Source of the DNA: JBELHR01 sp049606855
GTDB lineage: Bacteria; Bacteroidota; Bacteroidia; Flavobacteriales; Flavobacteriaceae
Reading direction: 5' to 3'
Length of the DNA stretch: 64,000 bases
Assembly (NCBI GenBank): GCA_049606855.1
Contig: JBMYVY010000003.1
Coordinates: 190,855 to 254,854 of the forward strand
A model generated the notes under the pieces. The model was given only the letters and a program-made list of their open reading frames with translations, was not told where the DNA came from and searched no databases. The translations under genes and the position numbers were made by a program. Of this stretch, positions 1 through 7,547 are shown in pieces (the stretch's first letter is position 1; each line of letters opens with the position of its first letter).

Positions 1-321
1 AGCAAAGGCATAATCTGATTGAATTGAATCTATATCGACATATTGATCCTCATAAGGACTGCTGTAGCTTTCTATATCTACTAAAATATCCTGAGACGGA
101 TCATAATCCTTTATTCTTTCATACTCTAGGGCAAAATAGTTGGGTTTAATTGTTTGTTCAGTATCTACAACTACATCTTCTTCAAATACAAACCCATTAT
201 CATAAATACCATCGTAGTCTTTAGAGGCAAATTTAGAGCTGTCCGCTGATCCGCAAGAGTAAACGACAAGCAACAGACTCATTAGTCCTAATAATCTTGA
301 AATATTTATAAGTGCTTTCAT
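1..321 (-). CDS. Putative lipoprotein, 3' end outside the window
   Basis: Reading leftwards from the ATG at 321, 107 codons stay open to the window edge, so the C-terminus is missing. The N-terminus is a lipoprotein signal peptide: Lys2, a hydrophobic core, then a lipobox VYSC with the lipidated Cys23. After it comes an acidic, Tyr/Asp-rich stretch without a domain I recognise. The next gene, proS, is divergent. A sigma-54-like promoter lies about 50 bases upstream of the start. The function is unknown. The start and lipobox are seen directly; membrane anchoring is inferred. Confidence 0.75.
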   Translation of the reverse strand, partial: MKALINISRLLGLMSLLLVVYSCGSADSSKFASKDYDGIYDNGFVFEEDVVVDTEQTIKPNYFALEYERIKDYDPSQDILVDIESYSSPYEDQYVDIDSIQSDYAFA

Positions 322-371
322 AGCATTTGGTTTTTGTGTCGAATACGTTTTCGAGCTTTGTTAAGAAAATC

Positions 372-387
372 ACAAAATCTGTGCCAA
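372..387 (-). promoter_or_regulatory. Candidate sigma-54 promoter (-24/-12)
   Basis: On the minus strand the sequence reads TTGGCAC, five bases, TTGT. This keeps the invariant GG at -24 and the G at -13 with correct spacing and differs from the consensus (TGGCACG-N4-TTGC) at two places. Transcription would start near 360, about 40 bases before the lipoprotein ATG at 321. A sigma-54 activator is encoded at 26458-27717, so the regulator class exists in this genome. The assignment rests on motif match only. Confidence 0.45.
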
Positions 388-462
388 AGATTTTTGAACC
401 GATTAAATCTTAAGTTTTAAGTCGGCATATTTATTTGTACTTACTTTATTTGCCTCAAATTA

Positions 463-492
463 TTGTATGCCTTTTCAAAATTAGTAATTTTG
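463..492 (+). promoter_or_regulatory. Bacteroidota-type promoter of proS
   Basis: TTG at 463-465, 19 bases, then TAATTTTG at 485-492, which fits TAnnTTTG. The proS start follows about 53 bases downstream. Confidence 0.5.
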
Positions 493-545
493 CCTGAACT
501 GAGTGATTTTTTAACTATTCACTTATAGAGCCCAATTTTCGAATT

Positions 546-2024
546 ATGAGTAAAAAATTAACAAAGAGGAGTGACGATTATTCCAAGTGGTACAATGAAC
601 TTGTGGTTAAAGCTGATTTAGCTGAAAATTCCGCAGTTCGCGGTTGTATGGTAATCAAGCCGTATGGTTTTGCGATTTGGGAAAAAATGCAAAAGGAATT
701 GGATCGTATGTTTAAGGAAACTGGTCATGAGAATGCATATTTCCCACTTTTTGTTCCCAAAAGTCTCTTTGAGGCTGAAGAGAAGAATGCTGAAGGTTTT
801 GCAAAGGAATGCGCTGTTGTAACTCATTATCGATTAAAAAACGACCCTGATAAGGAAGGGAAATTGATGGTTGATCCAAATGCCAAGCTGGAAGAGGAAC
901 TCGTAGTTCGACCAACTTCAGAAGCTATTATTTGGAATACGTATAAAGGTTGGATTCAATCCTATCGAGACTTACCTATTTTAGTGAACCAATGGGCAAA
1001 TGTAGTTCGATGGGAAATGCGTACTCGGTTATTTCTAAGAACAGCAGAGTTTTTATGGCAAGAGGGGCATACCGCTCATGCAACAAAAGAAGAGGCTTTG
1101 GAAGAAACGCTACAAATGCAATCTGTATACGCAGAATTCGCTGAGGATTTTATGGCCATGCCCGTTGTCAAAGGTGTAAAATCTCCTTCGGAACGTTTTG
1201 CAGGGGCATTAGATACATATACAATTGAAGCTTTAATGCAAGATGGGAAGGCGCTTCAAGCTGGAACTTCACATTTCTTAGGTCAGAATTTTGCTGAAGC
1301 CTTTGATGTAAAATTCGCGAATAAAGAAGGTAAATTGGATTATGTGTGGGCAACTTCTTGGGGAGTTTCAACAAGATTAATAGGAGGACTAATTATGACT
1401 CATTCTGATGATCACGGTTTAGTTTTGCCTCCACGATTGGCGCCTTTTGAGGTAGTAGTTGTTCCAATATATAAGTCTCAAGAACAATTGGATGCAATTG
1501 TAGATAAAGCAAAAGAAATTCAAAAAGAATTGAGAAAGAAAGGGATTACAGTCAAAATTGATAGTCGTGATACTCATAAGCCCGGATGGAAATTTGCAGA
1601 ATATGAACTAAAGGGTGTTCCTGTTCGATTAGGAATTGGTCCAAGAGACTTGGAAGCTGGAACTCTTGAGGTTGCTCGTAGAGATACTTTGGAAAAACAG
1701 AGTATTTCACTTGATCAAGTCGGCGACTTTATTCCTCAATTATTGGAGGAAATTCAAAATAATCTATACAATAGAGCTATTGATTACCGTGCTGAGCATA
1801 CAACAGTTGTTGATGACTTTGAAGCTTTCAAGGAAGCCATTAAAAATAAAGGTGGTTTTGTTAGTGCACATTGGGACGGTACTGAGGAGACGGAAACAAA
1901 AATTAAGGAGCTAACAAAAGCAACTATACGATGTATTCCATTAGATGCAGAGGAAGAAGGGGGAAAGTGTGTGTTTTCTGGCAAACCTTCGAAAAAAAGA
2001 GTGTTATTTGCCAAGGCATATTAG
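546..2024 (+). CDS. proS: Proline--tRNA ligase (short, archaeal/eukaryote-type)
   Basis: Class II aminoacyl-tRNA synthetase of 492 residues that charges tRNA-Pro in the cytoplasm. The class II core is visible: motif 2 with WEMRTRLFLRTAEF around residues 155-170 and motif 3 with GGLIMTHSDDHGLVLPPR around 278-296. The protein lacks the large editing insertion of the usual bacterial ProRS and ends in FAKAY, both marks of the short ProRS type (ProS type 3). In the C-terminal zinc-binding region CVFSGKP replaces the CxxC seen in family members such as the Thermus enzyme, so zinc binding may be lost. The gene appears monocistronic, followed by the tRNA-Glu promoters. Confidence 0.95.
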   Translation: MSKKLTKRSDDYSKWYNELVVKADLAENSAVRGCMVIKPYGFAIWEKMQKELDRMFKETGHENAYFPLFVPKSLFEAEEKNAEGFAKECAVVTHYRLKNDPDKEGKLMVDPNAKLEEELVVRPTSEAIIWNTYKGWIQSYRDLPILVNQWANVVRWEMRTRLFLRTAEFLWQEGHTAHATKEEALEETLQMQSVYAEFAEDFMAMPVVKGVKSPSERFAGALDTYTIEALMQDGKALQAGTSHFLGQNFAEAFDVKFANKEGKLDYVWATSWGVSTRLIGGLIMTHSDDHGLVLPPRLAPFEVVVVPIYKSQEQLDAIVDKAKEIQKELRKKGITVKIDSRDTHKPGWKFAEYELKGVPVRLGIGPRDLEAGTLEVARRDTLEKQSISLDQVGDFIPQLLEEIQNNLYNRAIDYRAEHTTVVDDFEAFKEAIKNKGGFVSAHWDGTEETETKIKELTKATIRCIPLDAEEEGGKCVFSGKPSKKRVLFAKAY

Positions 2025-2045
2025 GCGAAAAAACTCAAAAAAAGT

Positions 2046-2076
2046 TTTGGAGAACTTAAAAAAGAGTGTACATTTG
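2046..2076 (+). promoter_or_regulatory. Upstream promoter (P1) of the tRNA-Glu/rpsT unit
   Basis: TTTG at 2046-2049, 19 bases, TACATTTG at 2069-2076: an excellent match to the Bacteroidota consensus. It lies just after the proS stop and about 118 bases ahead of the first tRNA-Glu. The -7 region (TACATTTGCA then CGC) resembles the promoter of the second tRNA copy at 2656, so it may be the remnant of a further duplication or simply a second start site. Confidence 0.5.
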
Positions 2077-2140
2077 CAACCGCAAAAGAAAAGATGTGCT
2101 CTTTGACATAAATTATTTAAGGAAAAAAATTATTTTTTTC

Positions 2141-2171
2141 TTGTGTGATTTGAAAAAGCATAGTATTTTTG
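2141..2171 (+). promoter_or_regulatory. Proximal promoter (P2) of tRNA-Glu copy 1
   Basis: TTG at 2141-2143, 20 bases, TATTTTTG at 2164-2171. The tRNA begins 22 bases after the box, the same distance as in the second copy. Confidence 0.55.
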
Positions 2172-2193
2172 CATCGCTGTTTTAAGCAACAAT

Positions 2194-2265
2194 GGTCCGT
2201 TCGTCTAGGGGTTAGGACGCCAGGTTTTCATCCTGGTAACAGGGGTTCGATTCCCCTACGGACTA
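2194..2265 (+). tRNA. tRNA-Glu (TTC), copy 1
   Basis: A 72-base cloverleaf can be drawn. The acceptor stem is GGTCCGT with ACGGACT (closing G-T pair), discriminator A. The anticodon stem CCAGG/CCTGG carries loop TTTTCAT with anticodon TTC, and the T arm is AGGGG-TTCGATT-CCCCT. CCA is not encoded. It lies 33 bases before rpsT and the two share a transcript. Confidence 0.96.
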
Positions 2266-2298
2266 CAATTTTTATCAAAAAATTAAAAGAAGTAAAAA

Positions 2299-2550
2299 AT
2301 GGCAAATCACAAATCAGCCTTAAAGAGAATTAGAAGCAACGAGGCAAAGAGACTTAGAAATAAGTATCAACACAAAACGACTCGTAATGCTGTAAGAGAT
2401 CTACGAGCTACTACCGATAAAGCTGAAGCTGAGGCGTTATTGCCAAAAGTAGTAGGGATGTTAAATAAATTGGCGAAGAACAATATTATTCACCAAAACA
2501 AAGTGAGTAATCTTCAGTCAAAATTGACAAAACACGTAGCTTCTTTATAA
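2299..2550 (+). CDS. rpsT: 30S ribosomal protein S20, copy 1
   Basis: 83 residues opening with MANHKSALKRIRSNEAKRL, the hallmark S20 N-terminus, and rich in Lys and Arg as expected for a small 16S rRNA-binding helical protein. It is expressed behind tRNA-Glu from the promoters at 2046 and 2141 and is followed at once by a terminator. It differs from copy 2 at only three residues (A versus K and K versus A in the middle, Q versus K in the fourth quarter). Two S20 genes in tandem are unusual. Both look intact, so neither is evidently a pseudogene. Confidence 0.97.
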   Translation: MANHKSALKRIRSNEAKRLRNKYQHKTTRNAVRDLRATTDKAEAEALLPKVVGMLNKLAKNNIIHQNKVSNLQSKLTKHVASL

Positions 2551-2573
2551 GGTAAAGAAACAGTACAAGAAGA

Positions 2574-2600
2574 AGCATCACAATAGTGATGCTTTTTTTT
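2574..2600 (+). terminator. Rho-independent terminator after rpsT copy 1
   Basis: Perfect 8-bp stem AGCATCAC/GTGATGCT with loop AATA, followed by a run of T. Confidence 0.9.
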
Positions 2601-2631
2601 ACCACTGCAATTGTTAAAAATGTAATAATTC

Positions 2632-2663
2632 TTTGTGAGAATTTAAAAATCATTTTACATTTG
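2632..2663 (+). promoter_or_regulatory. Promoter of tRNA-Glu copy 2
   Basis: TTTG at 2632-2635, 20 bases, TACATTTG at 2656-2663: a full match to the Bacteroidota consensus. It lies between the copy 1 terminator and the second tRNA, so copy 2 has its own transcription. Confidence 0.7.
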
Positions 2664-2685
2664 CATCGCTTTTAAAAGCAACAAT

Positions 2686-2757
2686 GGTCCGTTCGTCTAG
2701 GGGTTAGGACGCCAGGTTTTCATCCTGGTAACAGGGGTTCGATTCCCCTACGGACTA
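2686..2757 (+). tRNA. tRNA-Glu (TTC), copy 2
   Basis: Identical in all 72 bases to the copy at 2194-2265, with the same flanking spacer to rpsT. Confidence 0.96.
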
Positions 2758-2790
2758 CAATTTTTATCAAAAAATTAAAAGAAGTAAAAA

Positions 2791-3042
2791 ATGGCAAATC
2801 ACAAATCAGCCTTAAAGAGAATTAGAAGCAACGAGGCAAAGAGACTTAGAAATAAGTATCAACACAAAACCACTCGTAATGCTGTGAGAGACCTGCGTGC
2901 TACTACGGATAAGAAGGAAGCTGAAGCTTTATTACCTGCAGTTGTTGGAATGTTAAACAAATTGGCGAAGAACAATATTATCCACAAAAACAAAGTGAGT
3001 AATCTTCAGTCAAAGTTGACAAAACACGTAGCTTCTTTATAG
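2791..3042 (+). CDS. rpsT: 30S ribosomal protein S20, copy 2
   Basis: 83 residues, S20 family, with the same start context and the same N-terminal 40 residues as copy 1. Protein differences are K, A and K where copy 1 has A, K and Q. The coding DNA is much more diverged in the middle than the protein, which indicates selection to keep both functional. It has its own promoter and ends in its own terminator, 50 bases before the convergent rodA. Confidence 0.97.
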   Translation: MANHKSALKRIRSNEAKRLRNKYQHKTTRNAVRDLRATTDKKEAEALLPAVVGMLNKLAKNNIIHKNKVSNLQSKLTKHVASL

Positions 3043-3061
3043 GCTTACAATTGAAAATATT

Positions 3062-3090
3062 AAGCATCCTTTTTAGGATGCTTTTTTTTT
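3062..3090 (+). terminator. Rho-independent terminator after rpsT copy 2
   Basis: 8-bp stem AAGCATCC/GGATGCTT, loop TTTTTA, followed by T. The A-rich left flank could give weak termination of the convergent rodA operon on the other strand. Confidence 0.85.
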
Positions 3091-3092
3091 GT

Positions 3093-4370
3093 CTACCACT
3101 CAGTATCTTTTGCGGCGTCTAATTTGATAAAAATAAAAAGTAAAAGTGTGAAACCCCACAAACCTGACCCTCCATAACTAAAGAAGGGGAGTGGAATACC
3201 AATGGTTGGTAAAAGCCCGATTACCATTCCAATATTGATGAAAAAATGGAAGAAAAAGATACTGGCTATACCGTATCCGTAAATTCTGGTGAAATTGTTT
3301 CGTTGCTTTTCTGCAGCATAAATGATTCTGAGGATGAATATAATCCACAATAAAACTACTAAAGTAGAACCAACAAAACCCCATTCTTCTCCAATTGTAG
3401 AGAAAATGTAATCTGTGGATTGCTCGGGTACAAAATTTCCTTGGGTTCTATCACCGTTTAAAAAACCTTTACCTCCAAAACCGCCAGAGCTTATTGTTAA
3501 TATGGATTGATTCGTATTGTATCCTATTCCTTGTGTATCTGACTTCTGTCCCAATAATAGACTAAATCGGTCTCTATGTCTCTGTTCGAAAACATTGTTG
3601 AATACATAGGACACACTTCCGATCCAAAGTGCACATATTAGATACACACTGATCACTTTTGGAATTTGAAACTTTAAGCTGTATTTAGTGAATAGTTGAA
3701 TGTAAATTAGAATTAATGTAATCGTCGCAAAAGTCCCTAATACCACAGGTCTAAACCCAAATATCAAGGTCAAAATAAACAAGGTGATTGCAAGTAACCC
3801 TACCCCGAGGTAACTCCCAGGAAGCCCCTCTCTATACAGGACATAAAATAATGAAATATAAACAATTGCAGAGCCTGGGTCAGGTTGAATAGTAATTAGG
3901 AATGCCGGTATAAGTAATAGGGTTAATGCTTTGGTTTGGTTACTGAGGTATTTTAAATCAAATTGTCTATCACTTAACAACCTTGCTAATGCTAAACAAG
4001 TAGCCATTTTCGCAAACTCAGAAGGTTGTAGGGTAAAACTCCCGAATCCATACCAGGAAGTAGCTCCATTGATGTTTTTTCCAAACAAAAAGAGTCCAGC
4101 AAGAGATAACATGGAAGTCACATAAATTATTCCAGAAAAACGTTCAATCAGTTTAGAGTCCAGGAGAAGAATAATAAAGATGATAACAAAACTCATTCCT
4201 ATCCATACAAGTTGCTTTCCGTACTGAGTTGATAAATCAAACACTTCAAAATCCTCTACATTATCAATAGAAGCTGCAAATATATTAAGCCAACCAAATC
4301 CGATTAAAGCCAAAAATAAAAGGATTAAAATCCAATCCAGTTTAAAGATGATATTACTCTCCTGTCTCAT
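3093..4370 (-). CDS. rodA: Rod-shape peptidoglycan polymerase RodA
   Basis: Inner-membrane SEDS glycosyltransferase of 425 residues that polymerises lipid II into glycan strands for cell elongation, working with PBP2. Many hydrophobic helices are visible. Family signatures include the PSEFAK stretch near residue 116, PDPGSA around 163 and the C-terminal GIPLPFFSYGGSG. The last of these typifies FtsW/RodA proteins. It is the last gene of the mre operon, and its start overlaps the mrdA end by 17 bases, so translation is probably coupled. RodA is chosen over FtsW because of the operon context. Confidence 0.93.
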   Translation of the reverse strand: MRQESNIIFKLDWILILLFLALIGFGWLNIFAASIDNVEDFEVFDLSTQYGKQLVWIGMSFVIIFIILLLDSKLIERFSGIIYVTSMLSLAGLFLFGKNINGATSWYGFGSFTLQPSEFAKMATCLALARLLSDRQFDLKYLSNQTKALTLLLIPAFLITIQPDPGSAIVYISLFYVLYREGLPGSYLGVGLLAITLFILTLIFGFRPVVLGTFATITLILIYIQLFTKYSLKFQIPKVISVYLICALWIGSVSYVFNNVFEQRHRDRFSLLLGQKSDTQGIGYNTNQSILTISSGGFGGKGFLNGDRTQGNFVPEQSTDYIFSTIGEEWGFVGSTLVVLLWIIFILRIIYAAEKQRNNFTRIYGYGIASIFFFHFFINIGMVIGLLPTIGIPLPFFSYGGSGLWGFTLLLFIFIKLDAAKDTEW

Positions 4371-6225
4371 AGTAAAGTTCTGGATTCAGTTGTCGGTTGT
4401 ATTGCTCTTGAAGGCTTGCTTGAGAAATAGAGTTTTCTAAATAGGTTCTACTTACCCCGCCATTCATGTATTTTTCAATCATTAAACTAGCTATTGGTGC
4501 AGCATATGTAGCTCCGTAACCTCCGTTTTCAACAAAAACAGCTAATGCAATTTTCGGGTCTTTTTTAGGGGCGAATGCTACAAATATAGAATGATCTTCA
4601 AGTTCAATCTTATTTCCATTAAATCGAATATAATTTTGTACTGTACCGGTTTTGCCACACATCTCTAATTCAGGAATATTCACCCATCTTCCCGTTCCAG
4701 TTTTAAAAACATCGTGCATACCTTCAATCACAGGCTCGAAATGCTCCGTTTGAATAGTGGTTTGATGCTTTTGAATAAATTTTGGATTTAGGTTAGGTCG
4801 ATCTTCTATTTTTTTAATGAAATGAGGGGTATAATAATAGCCTCGATTTGCTATTGCTGCCGTCATATTGGCCAATTGAATAGGGGTCGTCTGAATTTCT
4901 CCTTGTCCTATTGCATTTGAAATAGTTGTTACCGCCCTCCAACTGCCTGTTGGGTAATAGCGATTATAAAAACTTGATTCTGGAATCAATCCTTTTTGAC
5001 CAGATGGTAAATCATATCCTAAATAGTTTCCTAGGCCAAAACTTTTTACATGCTTCGCCCAATTATCCATTCCTTGTTCAGTATTTGGGTATTTTTCTAT
5101 GATTCGTCTGTATGTGTTCGAAAAATAAGAATTACAAGATTTCGCTAAACCCAGTTGTAAAGCAATAGGTTTGTCCCATATACCGCAATGACATCCCATA
5201 AATTCATTCGGACGATTTCCGTATTTATAACCGTTATAACAACGAAATGCGGTTTGTGGGCTAATCACCCCTTCTTGTAACCCAATAAGACCGTTGAGCA
5301 TTTTAAATGGAGAGCCCGGAGCATATTGCGCCTGAAGCCCTCGGTCGAACATGGGTTTATTTATACTGTCTCCAAAGAAGATTACCGAATTTCTTGATCT
5401 TTTACGTCCCACCATTAAATTAGGATCGTAACTAGGGGCAGTTATCAGTGCCAAAACCTCTCCAGTTTTTGGTTCAATGGCCACGATGCCACCCCGTTTA
5501 CCTTGCATTAACAACTCTCCGTATTGTTGTAAGGCACTGTCTAAAGTAAGCGTCAGGTCAGCCCCTGGTTTGGCTGCTTGATCCAAACTCCCCTCTTTAT
5601 AGGGGCCTATAATTTTATTGAGTCTATCTCGCTGCTTGAATTGCACTCCTTTAATTCCTCTTAATTCATTTTCATACTGTTTTTCTACCCCTAAAGTACC
5701 AACGATTTCACCTTGTTGATAATAGTCATTTTTAGAGGCTAATTCTTCATTCACCTCATTTACATAGCCCAAAACATTTGCTGCACTTGGTATAGGGTAA
5801 GATCTTAATGCCCTTTTTTGAATATAAAATCCTTTATATCTGAACATTTTTTCTTGCAGCAATGCATAGTCTTCTTTTGATACTTGAGAAATTAGTACCG
5901 AAGGAAGTCTTGGGGAATAACGCTTCGCTTTTACAAACCGTTGTTCAAGAAATTTTTTATCAATTTTGAGTAAACTGCAAAACTCCAAAGTATCAAAAGG
6001 TTGAACTTCGTTAGGAGTAATCATCACGTCGTAGGATTGTTGATTGGCAACTAATAAGGTTCCATTTCGATCATAAATATAACCTCTTTCGGGGTATTCA
6101 TATATTTTTTTGACAGTGGAAAAATTATTTGAATTTGTATCAACAATTTGAAGTTGAAATAGTTTGACTATAAAAGTGAGTCCAACTAGAATTATACTAA
6201 CCACTAAAATCAATCCTCTCTTCAT
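4354..6225 (-). CDS. mrdA: Penicillin-binding protein 2 (elongation transpeptidase)
   Basis: Class B PBP of 623 residues that cross-links peptidoglycan during elongation. An N-terminal membrane anchor (about residues 5-25) is followed by the dimerisation domain. The transpeptidase domain has all three active-site motifs: SPFK (SxxK), SCN (SxN) in KSCNSYF, and KTG in CGKTGTVQN. The start lies two bases after mreD, and the 3' end overlaps rodA. The length is normal for PBP2. Confidence 0.95.
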   Translation of the reverse strand: MKRGLILVVSIILVGLTFIVKLFQLQIVDTNSNNFSTVKKIYEYPERGYIYDRNGTLLVANQQSYDVMITPNEVQPFDTLEFCSLLKIDKKFLEQRFVKAKRYSPRLPSVLISQVSKEDYALLQEKMFRYKGFYIQKRALRSYPIPSAANVLGYVNEVNEELASKNDYYQQGEIVGTLGVEKQYENELRGIKGVQFKQRDRLNKIIGPYKEGSLDQAAKPGADLTLTLDSALQQYGELLMQGKRGGIVAIEPKTGEVLALITAPSYDPNLMVGRKRSRNSVIFFGDSINKPMFDRGLQAQYAPGSPFKMLNGLIGLQEGVISPQTAFRCYNGYKYGNRPNEFMGCHCGIWDKPIALQLGLAKSCNSYFSNTYRRIIEKYPNTEQGMDNWAKHVKSFGLGNYLGYDLPSGQKGLIPESSFYNRYYPTGSWRAVTTISNAIGQGEIQTTPIQLANMTAAIANRGYYYTPHFIKKIEDRPNLNPKFIQKHQTTIQTEHFEPVIEGMHDVFKTGTGRWVNIPELEMCGKTGTVQNYIRFNGNKIELEDHSIFVAFAPKKDPKIALAVFVENGGYGATYAAPIASLMIEKYMNGGVSRTYLENSISQASLQEQYNRQLNPELYYETGE

Positions 6226-6227
6226 AT

Positions 6228-6734
6228 CTATCTGGGCTTAGTGAAGGTAAATATACCAAGGATCAAAATAAAAAATGTTGCAAAAGTGCTCAATAAAGAT
6301 TTCAGGATAATACTTCTTATATATTCCGTTGAAAAATAACTCATACTATATAGCATTAGGCAAAACATAAGAGTCATTAAGAAAATAAAACTCAAGCCTT
6401 TATCTAGTGGTATTTGACGTAAATGAAAATTATTGTAATCAATGTCATTATTTCCCAATACAAATTTTAGAATGGGAAGTCTTAAATATGCGCATAAGGT
6501 CATTGACATAGCATTAATACCTCCTGTACCTGCTGAAATATCGATAAGTAAACCAAAAACAAAACTACTGATAAATAAGCCAAATCGATTTTCGGTAAGT
6601 GGATAAAGCAAAACGAAGGCGATATATGGGTACAATTTTATATAAGGTCCAATTTCAATATGGTTAAAAACCAGAATTTGAAGAAAATATAAAAACATCC
6701 CCTGAATCAGTATGTTAATTGTTCTATTGTTCAC
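6228..6734 (-). CDS. mreD: Rod shape-determining protein MreD
   Basis: 168-residue integral membrane protein with about five hydrophobic segments and no soluble domain. MreD is poorly conserved in sequence. The assignment rests on size, membrane topology, and position between mreC (11-base overlap) and mrdA. Its known role is as a membrane component of the elongasome that couples MreB/MreC to PBP2 and RodA. Confidence 0.85.
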   Translation of the reverse strand: MNNRTINILIQGMFLYFLQILVFNHIEIGPYIKLYPYIAFVLLYPLTENRFGLFISSFVFGLLIDISAGTGGINAMSMTLCAYLRLPILKFVLGNNDIDYNNFHLRQIPLDKGLSFIFLMTLMFCLMLYSMSYFSTEYIRSIILKSLLSTFATFFILILGIFTFTKPR

Positions 6735-7539
6735 GAGCTAGGTTTTCTAAATTTAAAATTTCTGCAGCATCTTCGTTTTTGATAATATAGGCATTTGATA
6801 GTGATGCCATATCATTGAACAATTCAATTTCAATTGATTTGTAGGTTTTATCTCTACTTTCTAAACTGCTAACCCTTCCAATTGGTATACCGTCTGGAAA
6901 GATTATAGACCTTCCACCTGTTACGATAGTATCCCCAATTTCAACCGTAGCTTGACGAGGAATATCTTCAATTTGAACGCGGTTATAATTTCTACCATTC
7001 CATGAAATTGTTCCGAAATAATTGCTGTTTTTTAACCGAGCGTTGATTTTTATATTGGAATTCAAAATGGAAAGTATTGAGGCGTAATTATTCGAAACGT
7101 TGTTTACAATACCCAAAACTCCTTTGTCATTAATAAGTCCCATATCTACTTCGATACCCTGCTGTTTACCGCTACTAATAATGAGGAAATTGTCTAAATT
7201 CTTGTATTGATTTAAGATGATTTCTGTTTGAATCAATTCAAAACTCTCATTGATAGTATCTTGAATTATGGTGTCTGTTCGCTCCTTTAGGGCTACTAAT
7301 TGCTTCATTAACCTAAAGTTGTCATCAACCAGGATTTTATTGTCTTTTTCGAGTTTGAAATAGCTGCTAAAATTGAAAATTCTTTTGTTTATCGATGCAT
7401 TGAATGCATTTGAAGCATTGATATACTTCGTCTTCTGATAACTGTGGTAGTTTAAAGTTAGAATTAAACCTATTGATTCTAGCAATAGGAATAATAAGAA
7501 GAATCTGTATTTCTGAAGTAATGAAATTAACTGATGCAT
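6724..7539 (-). CDS. mreC: Rod shape-determining protein MreC
   Basis: 271 residues: a short cytoplasmic N-terminus, one transmembrane helix (about 13-30), a coiled-coil-like segment to about residue 95, then a beta-rich periplasmic domain with the family pattern GKQQGIEVDMGLINDKGVLG around residues 125-144. MreC links cytoplasmic MreB to the periplasmic PBPs. It overlaps mreD and lies eight bases after mreB. Confidence 0.93.
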   Translation of the reverse strand: MHQLISLLQKYRFFLLFLLLESIGLILTLNYHSYQKTKYINASNAFNASINKRIFNFSSYFKLEKDNKILVDDNFRLMKQLVALKERTDTIIQDTINESFELIQTEIILNQYKNLDNFLIISSGKQQGIEVDMGLINDKGVLGIVNNVSNNYASILSILNSNIKINARLKNSNYFGTISWNGRNYNRVQIEDIPRQATVEIGDTIVTGGRSIIFPDGIPIGRVSSLESRDKTYKSIEIELFNDMASLSNAYIIKNEDAAEILNLENLAREQ

Positions 7540-7547
7540 ATGATCGA

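Larger units (their letters stand above)
2184..3042 (+). repeat. Tandem duplication of a tRNA-Glu + rpsT unit (period 492 bases)
   Basis: Positions 2184-2378 recur without change at 2676-2870: 195 bases covering the tRNA, the spacer and the first 80 bases of rpsT. The rest of rpsT (2379-2550 versus 2871-3042) differs at roughly two dozen positions, mostly third codon bases, and becomes nearly identical again towards the 3' end. Promoters and terminators of the two units are different sequences, so each copy can be expressed alone. Perfect identity beside a diverged block suggests gene conversion. Confidence 0.95.

Noticed and set aside
2674..3042. Second tRNA-Glu/rpsT copy as an assembly artefact
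   Set aside because: The copies differ at many positions and have different promoters and terminators, so both are real.
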